Of a stretch of 7,035 bases of DNA, positions 1 to 6,068 are shown in pieces. The DNA lies in NCBI GenBank assembly GCA_034433615.1, contig DAOUAJ010000133.1, positions 1 to 7,035 of the forward strand. Direction: 5' to 3'. The notes below the pieces were generated by a model. It was not told the DNA's origin and did not search any database. It saw only the letters and a list, made by a program, of their open reading frames with translations. Every line of letters begins with the position of its first letter. Position 1 is the stretch's first letter. The position numbers were made by a program, and so were the translations under genes. The stretch comes from DAOUAJ01 sp034433615 (lineage in GTDB: Bacteria; Chloroflexota; Anaerolineae; DUEN01).

Positions 1-245
1 GCCAGGACGAGGCCCACCACCGCCAGAGCGAGGCCCTCCAGGTGAGGCCGGGTCAGCCCGGCAACGAGGGCGACCAGAATCACAAACACGATCAGGCCCG
101 CCACACCGATCAGGCTGGCCCACCACAGGCCGCGCCGATCGCCGGTAACTTTGGTGTAGCAGGCGGCACAATAGGGACGGTTGCCCATCTGGAAGCTCTG
201 TCCCTCGATGGGCTTCTCACAGACACAGCAGATGACGCGTTCCAT
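1..245 (-). CDS. Four-Cys zinc-ribbon membrane protein, N-terminal part only (runs off left edge)
   Basis: The ATG is at 245-243 and the frame stays open to the window edge, giving 81 full codons. An AGGAG at 252-256 sits 6 nt upstream, so the start is well supported. The first 30 residues carry Cys6-x2-Cys9 and Cys26-x2-Cys29 (plus Cys7), a spacing that resembles half a LIM domain or a small zinc ribbon. A basic patch follows (DRRG, 36-39), then a hydrophobic segment at about 40-64, a short turn (TRPHLEG) and the start of a second hydrophobic segment from about 72. This predicts a cytoplasmic metal-binding head on a multi-pass membrane protein. The catalytic or functional part, if any, lies outside the window; a membrane protease or transporter cannot be told apart from here. 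It lies 66 nt downstream of the small gene on the same strand and is probably cotranscribed with it. Function unknown. Confidence 0.75.
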   Translation of the reverse strand, partial: MERVICCVCEKPIEGQSFQMGNRPYCAACYTKVTGDRRGLWWASLIGVAGLIVFVILVALVAGLTRPHLEGLALAVVGLVL

Positions 246-251
246 TGGCAA

Positions 252-256
252 CTCCT
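252..256 (-). promoter_or_regulatory. Ribosome binding site of the zinc-ribbon gene
   Basis: AGGAG on the minus strand, 6 nt before the ATG at 245. It fixes the start of the partial zinc-ribbon gene, whose coding frame has no in-window stop. Confidence 0.75.
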
Positions 257-311
257 CTCCAGAGATCGCTCGACATGATGGTCGGCTTTCGGTGATGCCG
301 TTTTCCAGTTG

Positions 312-506
312 TTACTCGGCCTCCTCTCGATATTGGATAGGCTCCCTCGCGGCGCGGCTCATCTGGCGCAGCAAGGCCAGCAGCGTCTGCCCATCGGTAA
401 AGGTGTGTTCTTCGTCGCTTGTAATGGAGCGGACCACCCCGCGTACCGCTTCCGGTTCATCGGACTCTACCACCAGTCGCACGATGAAGGTCTGAATGGT
501 GCGCAC
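312..506 (-). CDS. Small 64-residue conserved-type protein of unknown function ('TFIVR' family)
   Basis: The chosen start is GTG at 506-504, because GGAGG (511-515) lies 4 nt upstream and the residues before it (Arg/Cys-rich) look non-coding. The frame stays open to another GTG at 563, which has no ribosome site. The 64-residue product opens with a beta-strand-like stretch (TIQTFIVRLVVE), continues with an acidic turn and GVVRSIT, then F-x-D-G-Q-x-LLALL, and ends in a charged Arg/Glu tail. From memory this pattern (TFIVR..., GVV..., F..., LL..LL) resembles short stand-alone proteins seen repeatedly in Chloroflexota and some deltaproteobacteria, none with a function known to me. It has no cysteines, signal peptide or membrane segment. 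It precedes the zinc-ribbon membrane gene by 66 nt, and the 11-bp-period repeat at 595-612 lies upstream of it. Confidence 0.7.
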   Translation of the reverse strand: MRTIQTFIVRLVVESDEPEAVRGVVRSITSDEEHTFTDGQTLLALLRQMSRAAREPIQYREEAE

Positions 507-510
507 CTGA

Positions 511-515
511 CCTCC
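511..515 (-). promoter_or_regulatory. Ribosome binding site selecting the GTG start of the small gene
   Basis: GGAGG on the minus strand, 4 nt before GTG at 506. The spacing is slightly short, but it is the only good Shine-Dalgarno match in front of any start in this frame. It decides for the 64-residue form over the 83-residue form. Confidence 0.6.
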
Positions 516-579
516 ACATCTCCCAAGGTGGCGCCTACGATTGAGGCACCGGAAGGAAACCACAGGCTATTTTGTTCTC

Positions 580-585
580 AAGATA
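580..585 (-). promoter_or_regulatory. Possible -10 element upstream of the small gene
   Basis: TATCTT on the minus strand (4 of 6 matches to TATAAT), starting 9 nt after the downstream copy of the heptamer repeat. No -35 sits at 16-18 bp: the best TTGTCA-like match lies within the repeat, only 11 bp away. That fits an activator-dependent promoter better than a constitutive one. The untranslated leader to GTG 506 would be about 65-70 nt. Confidence 0.3.
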
Positions 586-594
586 CCACAGAGG

Positions 595-612
595 ATTGAC
601 AAAGCATTGACA
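595..612 (-). repeat. Heptamer direct repeat with 11-bp period, SARP-operator-like
   Basis: On the minus strand TGTCAAT occurs at 612-606 and again, perfectly, at 601-595, separated by 4 nt (GCTT). Heptameric direct repeats with 4-nt gaps, about 8 bp from the -10 hexamer, are the known binding architecture of Streptomyces SARP regulators; some of their targets are CGTCAAG-like. Here a SARP-type DNA-binding protein is encoded immediately next door (688-2607), and the repeat points toward the gene at 312-506. The repeat itself is directly visible. Its role as an operator is inference, and one perfect 7-mer pair could arise by chance. Confidence 0.45.
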
Positions 613-645
613 GTAGATGGCATAGCGAGGGAGTTATGAGTTGGC

Positions 646-668
646 CGCCCGCATTTTCTGGGCGGGCG
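646..668 (-). terminator. GC-rich hairpin after the regulator gene, weak terminator candidate
   Basis: CGCCCGC (646-652) and GCGGGCG (662-668) form a 7-bp GC-only stem with a 9-nt loop, 20 nt beyond the TGA of the regulator at 688-690. No T-run follows on the minus strand, so it is not a classical intrinsic terminator. It may only stabilise the 3' end of the transcript or assist termination. Confidence 0.3.
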
Positions 669-687
669 ATGAGGTCGCCCGGTAAGG

Positions 688-2607
688 TCAGAGCAGCGAC
701 TGATAGAACCGCCGCAGGGCCGGTTGCGGTGTAATGCCGAGTTCCTCTTGCAGAGCGCGCTCCAGATTCCGGTAGAGTCGCAGCGCAGCAGCGCGCTGGC
801 CTAACGCCATGTTAGCCCACATGCCGATCAGCACAGCGTTTTCCTGCCAGGGGTCTAACTCCAGAATGCGATGGCAAAGCTCCAGCGCCTCTTGTGGACG
901 TTCAGCCTCCATGTGTTGCTGTGCGGTTTCCAGCAAAGCTCGCAGATAGAAGTGCGCCAGGCGCTCACGAGGCCACACCGCCCAACCGGCATAGCGATCA
1001 TTCGGGAACAGCTCACCCTGGTAGAAGGTCAGCGCTGCTTGCCAATCTTCGCGCTGGATATAGGCCTCGAAGGCTTCGAAATCCACCCAGGAACCGGGCG
1101 GGATGTGCAGTGTGACGAACCCTTCCTTGACTTGAAGGTATCGAGAAGGAAACTTGTCGGGCAGGTCGGGTTCCAGGATGCGCCGCAGAGCAGAGGTTGC
1201 CTGGTGAAAGGCGGCATCTGCGGTGCCCGGCTCCTTTTCCGGCCAGAGGGCCTCAAACACCTGTTCCTCTGAAAGCGAATGCCTTGGGCTGATCAATAAC
1301 AACCGAAAGAGTTCCCCGGCCCGGCGTTGATTCCACGCACTATCCTTGATCAACCTCGCGGCTTGCCAGACTTCAAAGCGCCCCAGTGTGAAGATGCGCA
1401 ACGTTGGCGGGGGGACCCGTTGCAGATCGTTCAGCAAAGTGGCAGAGAGCGCTTTGGTCTCGCGATCGGGGCTGTTCAGATGAACGGCAACCAGGGGGAA
1501 GGCCAGCCTCCGTTCCTGTTCCAGCAGACAGGCATAGCCGCCGATGTTGATCTGTCGGGCAGCTTCTACCCAGGCCGCGACCGCTTCAACACGCCGTTGC
1601 GAATGCAGCAGCGCAGCGATCAAAAGCCGGGCGCGGGTCAGGTCAAAGTTCGCTTGCAGTGCCTCCAGGATCTCCATCGCCATCCGCAGGTCAGCCTCTG
1701 CAGCCACCCCATCGCCACACAGCCAGGCGGTACGGCCGTGTTCTATGAGCGCCCGCCCTTCCATATGGCGATATCCCACACGCCTGGCGAAGGTCAATGC
1801 ATCATGGGCCCAGTCACGGGCATGCGAGGGATTACCCATCATTTGTTGATAACGGCTCATTGCCAGGCGCACCTCGACATTCAGGCCGGGATCGCCGATG
1901 GCTTCGGCAATGGAACGCGCGTGGGTCAAAAGAGGCAGGGCGGCCTCGACCTCTCCCTCGTCCAGAGCCAGAATCGCCGCCAGGTAATGATGATAGCCTT
2001 CATGCGCCGAGCCCGGCAGGACCATCTGACCCAGTTCATCCAAGGCTGTGCGAGCCCGTTGTCTTCGACCGCTCAGCAAGCAGGCCCAGGCGATGGTGAT
2101 CAGTGGAAAACCAGCCAGCTCCTGGCAATCGTGCTGGCGAACCATGCGCTGCGCCTCCTCATCAGCCGCCAGGGCGAGATCGAACTGGCCCCGGGGGATG
2201 TACACCCCGGCCGCCAGGTCATGCAGCGCACGAATGCGCACTCGAGGATAACCGATCTCCCGTCCGAGGTCAGCGGCGCGGTGGAAAAATGACTCGGCTT
2301 CCACCAGGGAATCGGTCTCCGCTGCACACATGCCTAGAAGTAGAAGCGCGTCAGCCCGAACGAATGCGTCTTCTGTCGCCAGAGCCAGGGCCTCTTGGGC
2401 CGAGGCCTGCGCAGCCAGGTATTGTCCCAAACGAAACCGGATCTTGGCTGTGGTGGTCAGAGCAGAAGCGATGGCGAGCGGCTGGCCGAGATCTCTGGCC
2501 ATCTCCAGAGCCTGGCATGCCCGCTGCAAGGCCGCGGCGAGATCTCCCGTCCGCTCCAGCGCATCACTCTCGTCTATCAGTTGGGCGATGGAAGGGGGGA
2601 TACCCAT
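688..2607 (-). CDS. SARP-type transcriptional regulator: N-terminal TPR-like repeats, C-terminal winged helix + BTAD
   Basis: The product has 639 residues from ATG 2607, supported by AGGAG at 2618-2622 (10-nt spacing). An in-frame TTG at 2631 would add eight residues but lacks a ribosome site. Residues 1 to about 395 are Ala/Leu-rich helical pairs typical of tetratricopeptide repeats, with recurring A-x2-L-x-x-A patterns. Residues 400 to about 503 form an OmpR-like winged helix (LRIFTLGRFEVW; QRRAGELFRLLL; LSEEQVFEALWP; SALRRIL). A bacterial transcriptional activation domain follows at about 505-639 (DFEAFEAY, ALTFYQGELFP, LYRNLERALQEELGITP). Family knowledge: BTAD plus winged helix defines SARP activators. 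There is no Walker A motif, so this is not an AfsR-like NTPase form, and the DNA-binding module sits at the C-terminus instead of the N-terminus. The TPRs probably sense a protein or small ligand. The target is unknown; see the repeat at 595-612. Confidence 0.88.
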   Translation of the reverse strand: MGIPPSIAQLIDESDALERTGDLAAALQRACQALEMARDLGQPLAIASALTTTAKIRFRLGQYLAAQASAQEALALATEDAFVRADALLLLGMCAAETDSLVEAESFFHRAADLGREIGYPRVRIRALHDLAAGVYIPRGQFDLALAADEEAQRMVRQHDCQELAGFPLITIAWACLLSGRRQRARTALDELGQMVLPGSAHEGYHHYLAAILALDEGEVEAALPLLTHARSIAEAIGDPGLNVEVRLAMSRYQQMMGNPSHARDWAHDALTFARRVGYRHMEGRALIEHGRTAWLCGDGVAAEADLRMAMEILEALQANFDLTRARLLIAALLHSQRRVEAVAAWVEAARQINIGGYACLLEQERRLAFPLVAVHLNSPDRETKALSATLLNDLQRVPPPTLRIFTLGRFEVWQAARLIKDSAWNQRRAGELFRLLLISPRHSLSEEQVFEALWPEKEPGTADAAFHQATSALRRILEPDLPDKFPSRYLQVKEGFVTLHIPPGSWVDFEAFEAYIQREDWQAALTFYQGELFPNDRYAGWAVWPRERLAHFYLRALLETAQQHMEAERPQEALELCHRILELDPWQENAVLIGMWANMALGQRAAALRLYRNLERALQEELGITPQPALRRFYQSLL

Positions 2608-2617
2608 AGCCGCCTGA

Positions 2618-2622
2618 CTCCT
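2618..2622 (-). promoter_or_regulatory. Ribosome binding site of the SARP-type regulator
   Basis: AGGAG on the minus strand, 10 nt before ATG 2607. The spacing is at the long end, but no comparable site precedes the in-frame TTG at 2631, so it supports the shorter protein. Confidence 0.5.
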
Positions 2623-2760
2623 CACGCCCAAGCCAGCGAACGTTAGACAAGCCCTTCTGGGCCACCCTCTGGCCCTTTCCCGTCCACCACAGCCAGATAG
2701 GGGGAGAAAGCTTTACTGAGGTGTCAGGTGAACGGCGAATGACCCTCGTCCAGGGACGCG

Positions 2761-3750
2761 CTAACTGGCGAGAATCTCCTCGATCGCCTGCAGCTCCTCC
2801 GGCGACAGCGTCGGCTTCTGGAGGCTGGCGACCGCATCCTCGATCTGCGCCACCCGGCTCGCGCCGATCAGCGCGGAAGTGACCTCGGGATGACGCAGCA
2901 CCCAGGCCAGCGCCAGTTGCGCCATAGTTTGGCCGCGGGCTTGGGCGAGCGCGTTCAGTCGCCGCACCTTCGCCAACTTATCCTCGGTGATATGGGCTGG
3001 CCGGAGGAAGCCGTGCGGTTTGCTCGCGCGCGAATCGGCCGGTATCCCGTCCAGGTAGCGGTCGGTCAGCAGCCCCTGCGCCAGCGGCGAGAAGACGATG
3101 CAGCCGATCCCCTCTTCCCGCAAGACCGCCAACAGGCCGTTCTCAATCCAACGATTGAACATGTTGTAGCTGGGCTGGTGAATCAGGCAGGGGGTGCCCA
3201 GTGCCTTCAGGATCGCCGCAGCCTGGCGGGTCTGCTCGGGCGAATAGGACGAGATGCCAGCGTAGAGGGCTTTGCCGCTCCGCACTGCGTAGTCCAAGGC
3301 GCCCATGGTCTCCTCCAGCGGCGTCTCGGGGTCCGGCCGGTGGGAATAGAAGATGTCTACGTAGTCCAGTCCCATGCGCCGCAGGCTCTGGTCGAGGCTG
3401 GCGAGCAGGTACTTGCGCGAGCCCCACTCACCGTAGGGGCCGGGCCACATGTAGTAGCCAGCCTTGGTCGAGATGATCAGCTCATCGCGGTATGAGGCTA
3501 GGTCGCGGCGCAGCACCTGTCCAAAGGTCTCCTCGGCCGAGCCGGGCGGCGGCCCGTAATTGTTCGCCAGGTCGAAGTGGGTGATGCCGAGATCGAATGC
3601 CCGCAGGATCATGGCCCGGCTGTTGGCGAAGACGTCCACCCCACCGAAGTTGTGCCAGAGGCCGAGCGAGATCATAGGCAGCTTCAGGCCGCTGCGCCCG
3701 CACCGCTGGTAACGCATGGCATCGTAACGGGTGTCCAGGGCAAGGTACAT
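2761..3750 (-). CDS. yghZ: Aldo/keto reductase, YghZ/Gpr type (L-glyceraldehyde-3-phosphate reductase-like)
   Basis: The product is a 329-residue cytosolic NADPH-dependent reductase of the AKR14 type. E. coli YghZ (renamed Gpr) reduces L-glyceraldehyde 3-phosphate and detoxifies methylglyoxal. Similarity to that protein is evident along most of the length: SLGLWHNFG (28-36), GITHFDLANNYGPPPGSAEE (55-74), ELIISTKAGY (90-99), MWPGPYG, GSRKYLLASLDQSL, DIFYSHR (132-138), GISSYSPE, LIHQPSYN, FSPLAQGLLT and LIGASR (294-299, cofactor phosphate region). The AKR tetrad is complete: Asp60, Tyr65, Lys96, His137. The start is ATG 3750, with AAGGAG 7 nt upstream (3758-3763) and an N-terminus that aligns with YghZ. 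The frame is open for 83 more codons upstream, through the hairpin and into uvrB, but that extension looks non-coding. The preceding gene is uvrB, 185 bp away. Substrate in this organism is unproven. Confidence 0.93.
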   Translation of the reverse strand: MYLALDTRYDAMRYQRCGRSGLKLPMISLGLWHNFGGVDVFANSRAMILRAFDLGITHFDLANNYGPPPGSAEETFGQVLRRDLASYRDELIISTKAGYYMWPGPYGEWGSRKYLLASLDQSLRRMGLDYVDIFYSHRPDPETPLEETMGALDYAVRSGKALYAGISSYSPEQTRQAAAILKALGTPCLIHQPSYNMFNRWIENGLLAVLREEGIGCIVFSPLAQGLLTDRYLDGIPADSRASKPHGFLRPAHITEDKLAKVRRLNALAQARGQTMAQLALAWVLRHPEVTSALIGASRVAQIEDAVASLQKPTLSPEELQAIEEILAS

Positions 3751-3757
3751 AACGAAA

Positions 3758-3763
3758 CTCCTT
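3758..3763 (-). promoter_or_regulatory. Ribosome binding site of the aldo/keto reductase
   Basis: AAGGAG on the minus strand, 7 nt before ATG 3750. It decides this start over the long upstream open frame, which would otherwise overlap the uvrB 3' end. Confidence 0.8.
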
Positions 3764-3783
3764 GTGATGAGATGCTTGCCAGT

Positions 3784-3829
3784 CCTGTGGCCCCTGTGCC
3801 TGTCCGGCACAGGACAGGCTGGCACAGGG
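3784..3829. repeat. Nested inverted/direct repeats of CCTGTGCC forming a strong bulged hairpin
   Basis: Plus-strand CCCTGT (3792-3797) and GCCTGTCC (3798-3805) pair with GGACAGGC (3812-3819) and ACAGGG (3824-3829), leaving a 6-nt loop (GGCACA) and a 4-nt bulge (TGGC). This gives 14 GC-rich base pairs. The octamer GGCACAGG occurs at 3806 and 3821 (15-bp period), its complement at 3793, and a near copy CCTGTGGC at 3784. An alternative 9-bp pairing joins CCCTGTGCC (3792-3800) to GGCACAGGG (3821-3829), so two mutually exclusive folds are possible. It lies between the uvrB stop and the reductase start, 20 nt upstream of the reductase ribosome site. No T-run follows on either strand. It may be a REP-like dispersed element, an mRNA 3'/5' stabiliser or a leader structure. 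Confidence 0.6.
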
Positions 3830-3862
3830 TGCTCGTCAGGGTGGAGGATCCATGACTGTGCC

Positions 3863-3868
3863 ATTCTA
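3863..3868 (-). promoter_or_regulatory. Possible -10 element for the aldo/keto reductase
   Basis: TAGAAT on the minus strand (5 of 6 matches to TATAAT) lies in the uvrB-reductase spacer. The sequence 17-18 bp upstream (TGGCGT/CTGGCG) is a poor -35. If used, the leader would be about 105 nt and would carry the hairpin at 3792-3829. Tentative. Confidence 0.3.
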
Positions 3869-3935
3869 CCGCGCGTTTCAATCGAACGCCAGAGCGGAGC
3901 CACCAGGTTGTAGTATGGTTCATCTCGGTTATGCC

Positions 3936-6014
3936 TTATGTCTTCACCCCCAGCCGCTGCCGACGTCCCAGGCGTTCCTGCTCGCGGATCTTCTCCCACT
4001 CGGGACGGGTGTCCTCCTCTTGCATTTGCCGGCGTAGCTCGATGATCTGATCGCGCAGGACAGCCGCTTTCTCGAACTCTAGGGCGGCCGCGGCCTCTTT
4101 CATCTGCTTCTCCAGGTCCTTGATCACGTGGGCAATCTCATCTTTGGGGATGCGTGGGGCCGCAGCACGTTCACCATCCGTGCGGTAGGCCGGGGCCGGC
4201 TCGGCCGCCATCCGCCAACTCATGACGCGATCGGTCAGATCACGCACGGCCTTAACGATGCTCTGCGGCTCGATGCCATGCGCCTTGTTGTACGCCTCCT
4301 GGATCTGGCGGCGCCGGTTGGTCTCGTCAATGGCGCGGCGCATGGAATCGGTGACGGCGTCGGCGTACATGAGCACCGTGCCACGGACGTGACGGGCCGC
4401 CCGGCCGATGGTCTGGATCAGCGACGTCTCTGAGCGCAGGAATCCCTCCTTGTCGGCATCCAGAATAGCCACCAGGCTCACCTCCGGCAGGTCCAGCCCC
4501 TCACGCAACAGGTTGATGCCCACCACCACATCGTACACCCCCAGCCGCAGATCGCGCAGGATCTCCACCCGCTCGATCGTCTGAATCTCGGAGTGCAGGT
4601 AATGCACTTTAATGCCCAGCTCAGCCAGGTAGTCGGCCAAATCCTCAGCCATGCGCTTGGTGAGGGTGGTCACCAGGACCCGCTCCCCTACGCTCACCCG
4701 CTTCTGGATCTCGCCCACCAGGTCGTCAATCTGCCCTTTGGTGGGGCGCACCTCCACCTGAGGGTCCACCAGGCCGGTGGGGCGGATGATCTGCTCCACG
4801 ATCTGTTGCGACCGCGCCCGTTCGTAGGGGCCAGGCGTGGCCGAGACGTAGACGACCTGGTTAGTATGTTGCTCGAACTCGTCGAAGCGGAGCGGGCGGT
4901 TATCCAGCGCCGAAGGGAGCCGGAACCCGTACTCCACCAGCACCTCCTTGCGGCTGCGATCACCCCGGTACATCCCCTGAACCTGAGGGATGGTCATGTG
5001 CGATTCGTCCACGAACAGGAGCCAATCCTCCGGGAAGTAATCCAGCAACGTCCAGGGGGTGGAGCCGGGGGGCCGCTGGGCCAGGTGGCGAGAGTAGTTC
5101 TCGATGCCGGGGCAGTATCCGATCTCGCGCAGCATTTCGAGGTCGTAGCGGGTGCGCTGCTCCAGGCGTTGGGCTTCCAATAGCTTGTCAGCAGCGCGCA
5201 GCTCCGCCAGCCGCTCCTCCAGTTCCACTTCGATGTCATGCAATGCCTGTTCCAGCTTCTCCGCGGGGGTGATGAAGTGCTTGGCCGGGAAGATGTCAAC
5301 CTGCGCGTGTTCGGCCAGCACTTCACCGGTCAATGGATCAATCTCGGTGATGCGTTCGATCTCATCGCCGAAGAACTCGACGCGGTAGGCGAACTCGCTA
5401 TAAGCTGGCTGGATCTCCAGCGTGTCGCCGCGCACGCGGAAGCGGCCGCGCTGCAAGACGGTGTCGTTGCGTTCGTAATAGATGCTGACCAGGTGACGCA
5501 GCACACGGTCACGTCGTCGCGTCTCGCCGCGCCGCAGGGTGACGACGACGCGGCCATACTCCTCCGGGCTGCCCAGGCCGTAGATGCAGCTCACCGAGGA
5601 GACGATCAGCACGTCGCGCCGGCTGAGCAAGGCGGATGTGGCCGCCAGCCGCAGCCGGTCAATCTCCTCGTTGATCTGAGCGTCCTTCTCGATGTAGGTG
5701 TCGGTGCGCGGGATGTAGGCCTCGGGTTGGTAGTAATCGTAGTAGCTGACGAAGTATTCCACGGCGTTGTCCGGGAAGAACTCACGGAACTCGGCGTACA
5801 ACTGGGCCGCCAATGTCTTGTTGTGCGCCAGCACCAGCGTCGGTCGCTGCACTGCCTCGATCACCTTTGCCATGACGTAAGTCTTCCCGGTGCCCGTCGC
5901 TCCCAGCAGAGTCTGGTGGGCATATCCCTTACGTAATCCTTCCACCAGTTTCTCGATCGCCTGGGGCTGATCGCCAGTCGGCTGAAAGTCTGAGACTACT
6001 TTGAACGGTGGCAT
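3936..6014 (-). CDS. uvrB: UvrB, excinuclease ABC subunit B
   Basis: The product is full-length UvrB of 692 residues. It is the nucleotide-excision-repair helicase that is loaded by UvrA, checks for damage with its beta-hairpin and recruits UvrC for incision. Visible in order: the N-terminal signature FQPTGDQPQAI (10-20), Walker A GATGTGKT (38-45), the Tyr-rich beta-hairpin starting YYDYYQPEAYIPRTDTYIEK (91-110), the UvrA-interaction region with GDTLEIQPAYSE (196-207), the DESH Walker B box (336-339), YVSATPGPYE (389-398), HYLHSEI (471-477), the GINLLREGLDLPEV stretch (499-512), motif VI QTIGRAAR (534-541), and a C-terminal UVR coiled-coil (about 625-660) with LEFEKAAVLRD for UvrC binding. 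Nothing essential is missing. ATG 6014 is preferred over GTG 6026 because a GGGGG tract (6020-6024) sits 5 nt upstream and the N-terminus then matches the family. It follows the URO-D-like gene by 54 bp. Confidence 0.98.
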   Translation of the reverse strand: MPPFKVVSDFQPTGDQPQAIEKLVEGLRKGYAHQTLLGATGTGKTYVMAKVIEAVQRPTLVLAHNKTLAAQLYAEFREFFPDNAVEYFVSYYDYYQPEAYIPRTDTYIEKDAQINEEIDRLRLAATSALLSRRDVLIVSSVSCIYGLGSPEEYGRVVVTLRRGETRRRDRVLRHLVSIYYERNDTVLQRGRFRVRGDTLEIQPAYSEFAYRVEFFGDEIERITEIDPLTGEVLAEHAQVDIFPAKHFITPAEKLEQALHDIEVELEERLAELRAADKLLEAQRLEQRTRYDLEMLREIGYCPGIENYSRHLAQRPPGSTPWTLLDYFPEDWLLFVDESHMTIPQVQGMYRGDRSRKEVLVEYGFRLPSALDNRPLRFDEFEQHTNQVVYVSATPGPYERARSQQIVEQIIRPTGLVDPQVEVRPTKGQIDDLVGEIQKRVSVGERVLVTTLTKRMAEDLADYLAELGIKVHYLHSEIQTIERVEILRDLRLGVYDVVVGINLLREGLDLPEVSLVAILDADKEGFLRSETSLIQTIGRAARHVRGTVLMYADAVTDSMRRAIDETNRRRQIQEAYNKAHGIEPQSIVKAVRDLTDRVMSWRMAAEPAPAYRTDGERAAAPRIPKDEIAHVIKDLEKQMKEAAAALEFEKAAVLRDQIIELRRQMQEEDTRPEWEKIREQERLGRRQRLGVKT

Positions 6015-6019
6015 CTCTA

Positions 6020-6024
6020 CCCCC
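6020..6024 (-). promoter_or_regulatory. Ribosome binding site of uvrB
   Basis: GGGGG followed by TAGAG on the minus strand, 5 nt before ATG 6014. It is a degenerate Shine-Dalgarno sequence, but it overlaps and so argues against the alternative GTG start at 6026, which has no site of its own. Confidence 0.5.
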
Positions 6025-6068
6025 ACATCGAAATAAGACGGATGTACAACTCCGACGCTATCCGCCTC

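Noticed and set aside
283..304. CGGC/GCCG hairpin followed by TTTT on the plus strand
   Set aside because: The stem is only 4 bp with a 10-nt loop, and no plus-strand gene needs terminating here.
507..563. 19-codon upstream extension of the small gene to GTG 563
   Set aside because: No ribosome site, Arg/Cys-rich non-conserved-looking residues, and a better start at GTG 506 with GGAGG.
1327..2292. 321-codon plus-strand open frame opposite the regulator
   Set aside because: It is fully antisense to a well-supported TPR/BTAD gene. Its composition (many Gln, His, Arg, Gly) is typical of a GC-rich shadow frame and it shows no domain motif.
2664..2680. GGGCC...GGCCC inverted repeat in the spacer before the regulator
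   Set aside because: A 5-bp stem in GC-rich DNA, with no T-run and no match to the 11-bp-period repeat; expected by chance.
3751..3999. 83-codon N-terminal extension of the aldo/keto reductase frame
   Set aside because: It runs through the hairpin and the 3' end of uvrB. The internal ATG 3750 has AAGGAG at 7 nt and an N-terminus matching YghZ.
5238..5936. 232-codon plus-strand open frame opposite uvrB
   Set aside because: Antisense to conserved UvrB motifs, with no recognisable domain; a codon-bias shadow.
6015..6068. Possible promoter between the URO-D-like gene and uvrB
   Set aside because: No convincing -35/-10 pair is seen in the 54-bp gap, so read-through from upstream is equally plausible.
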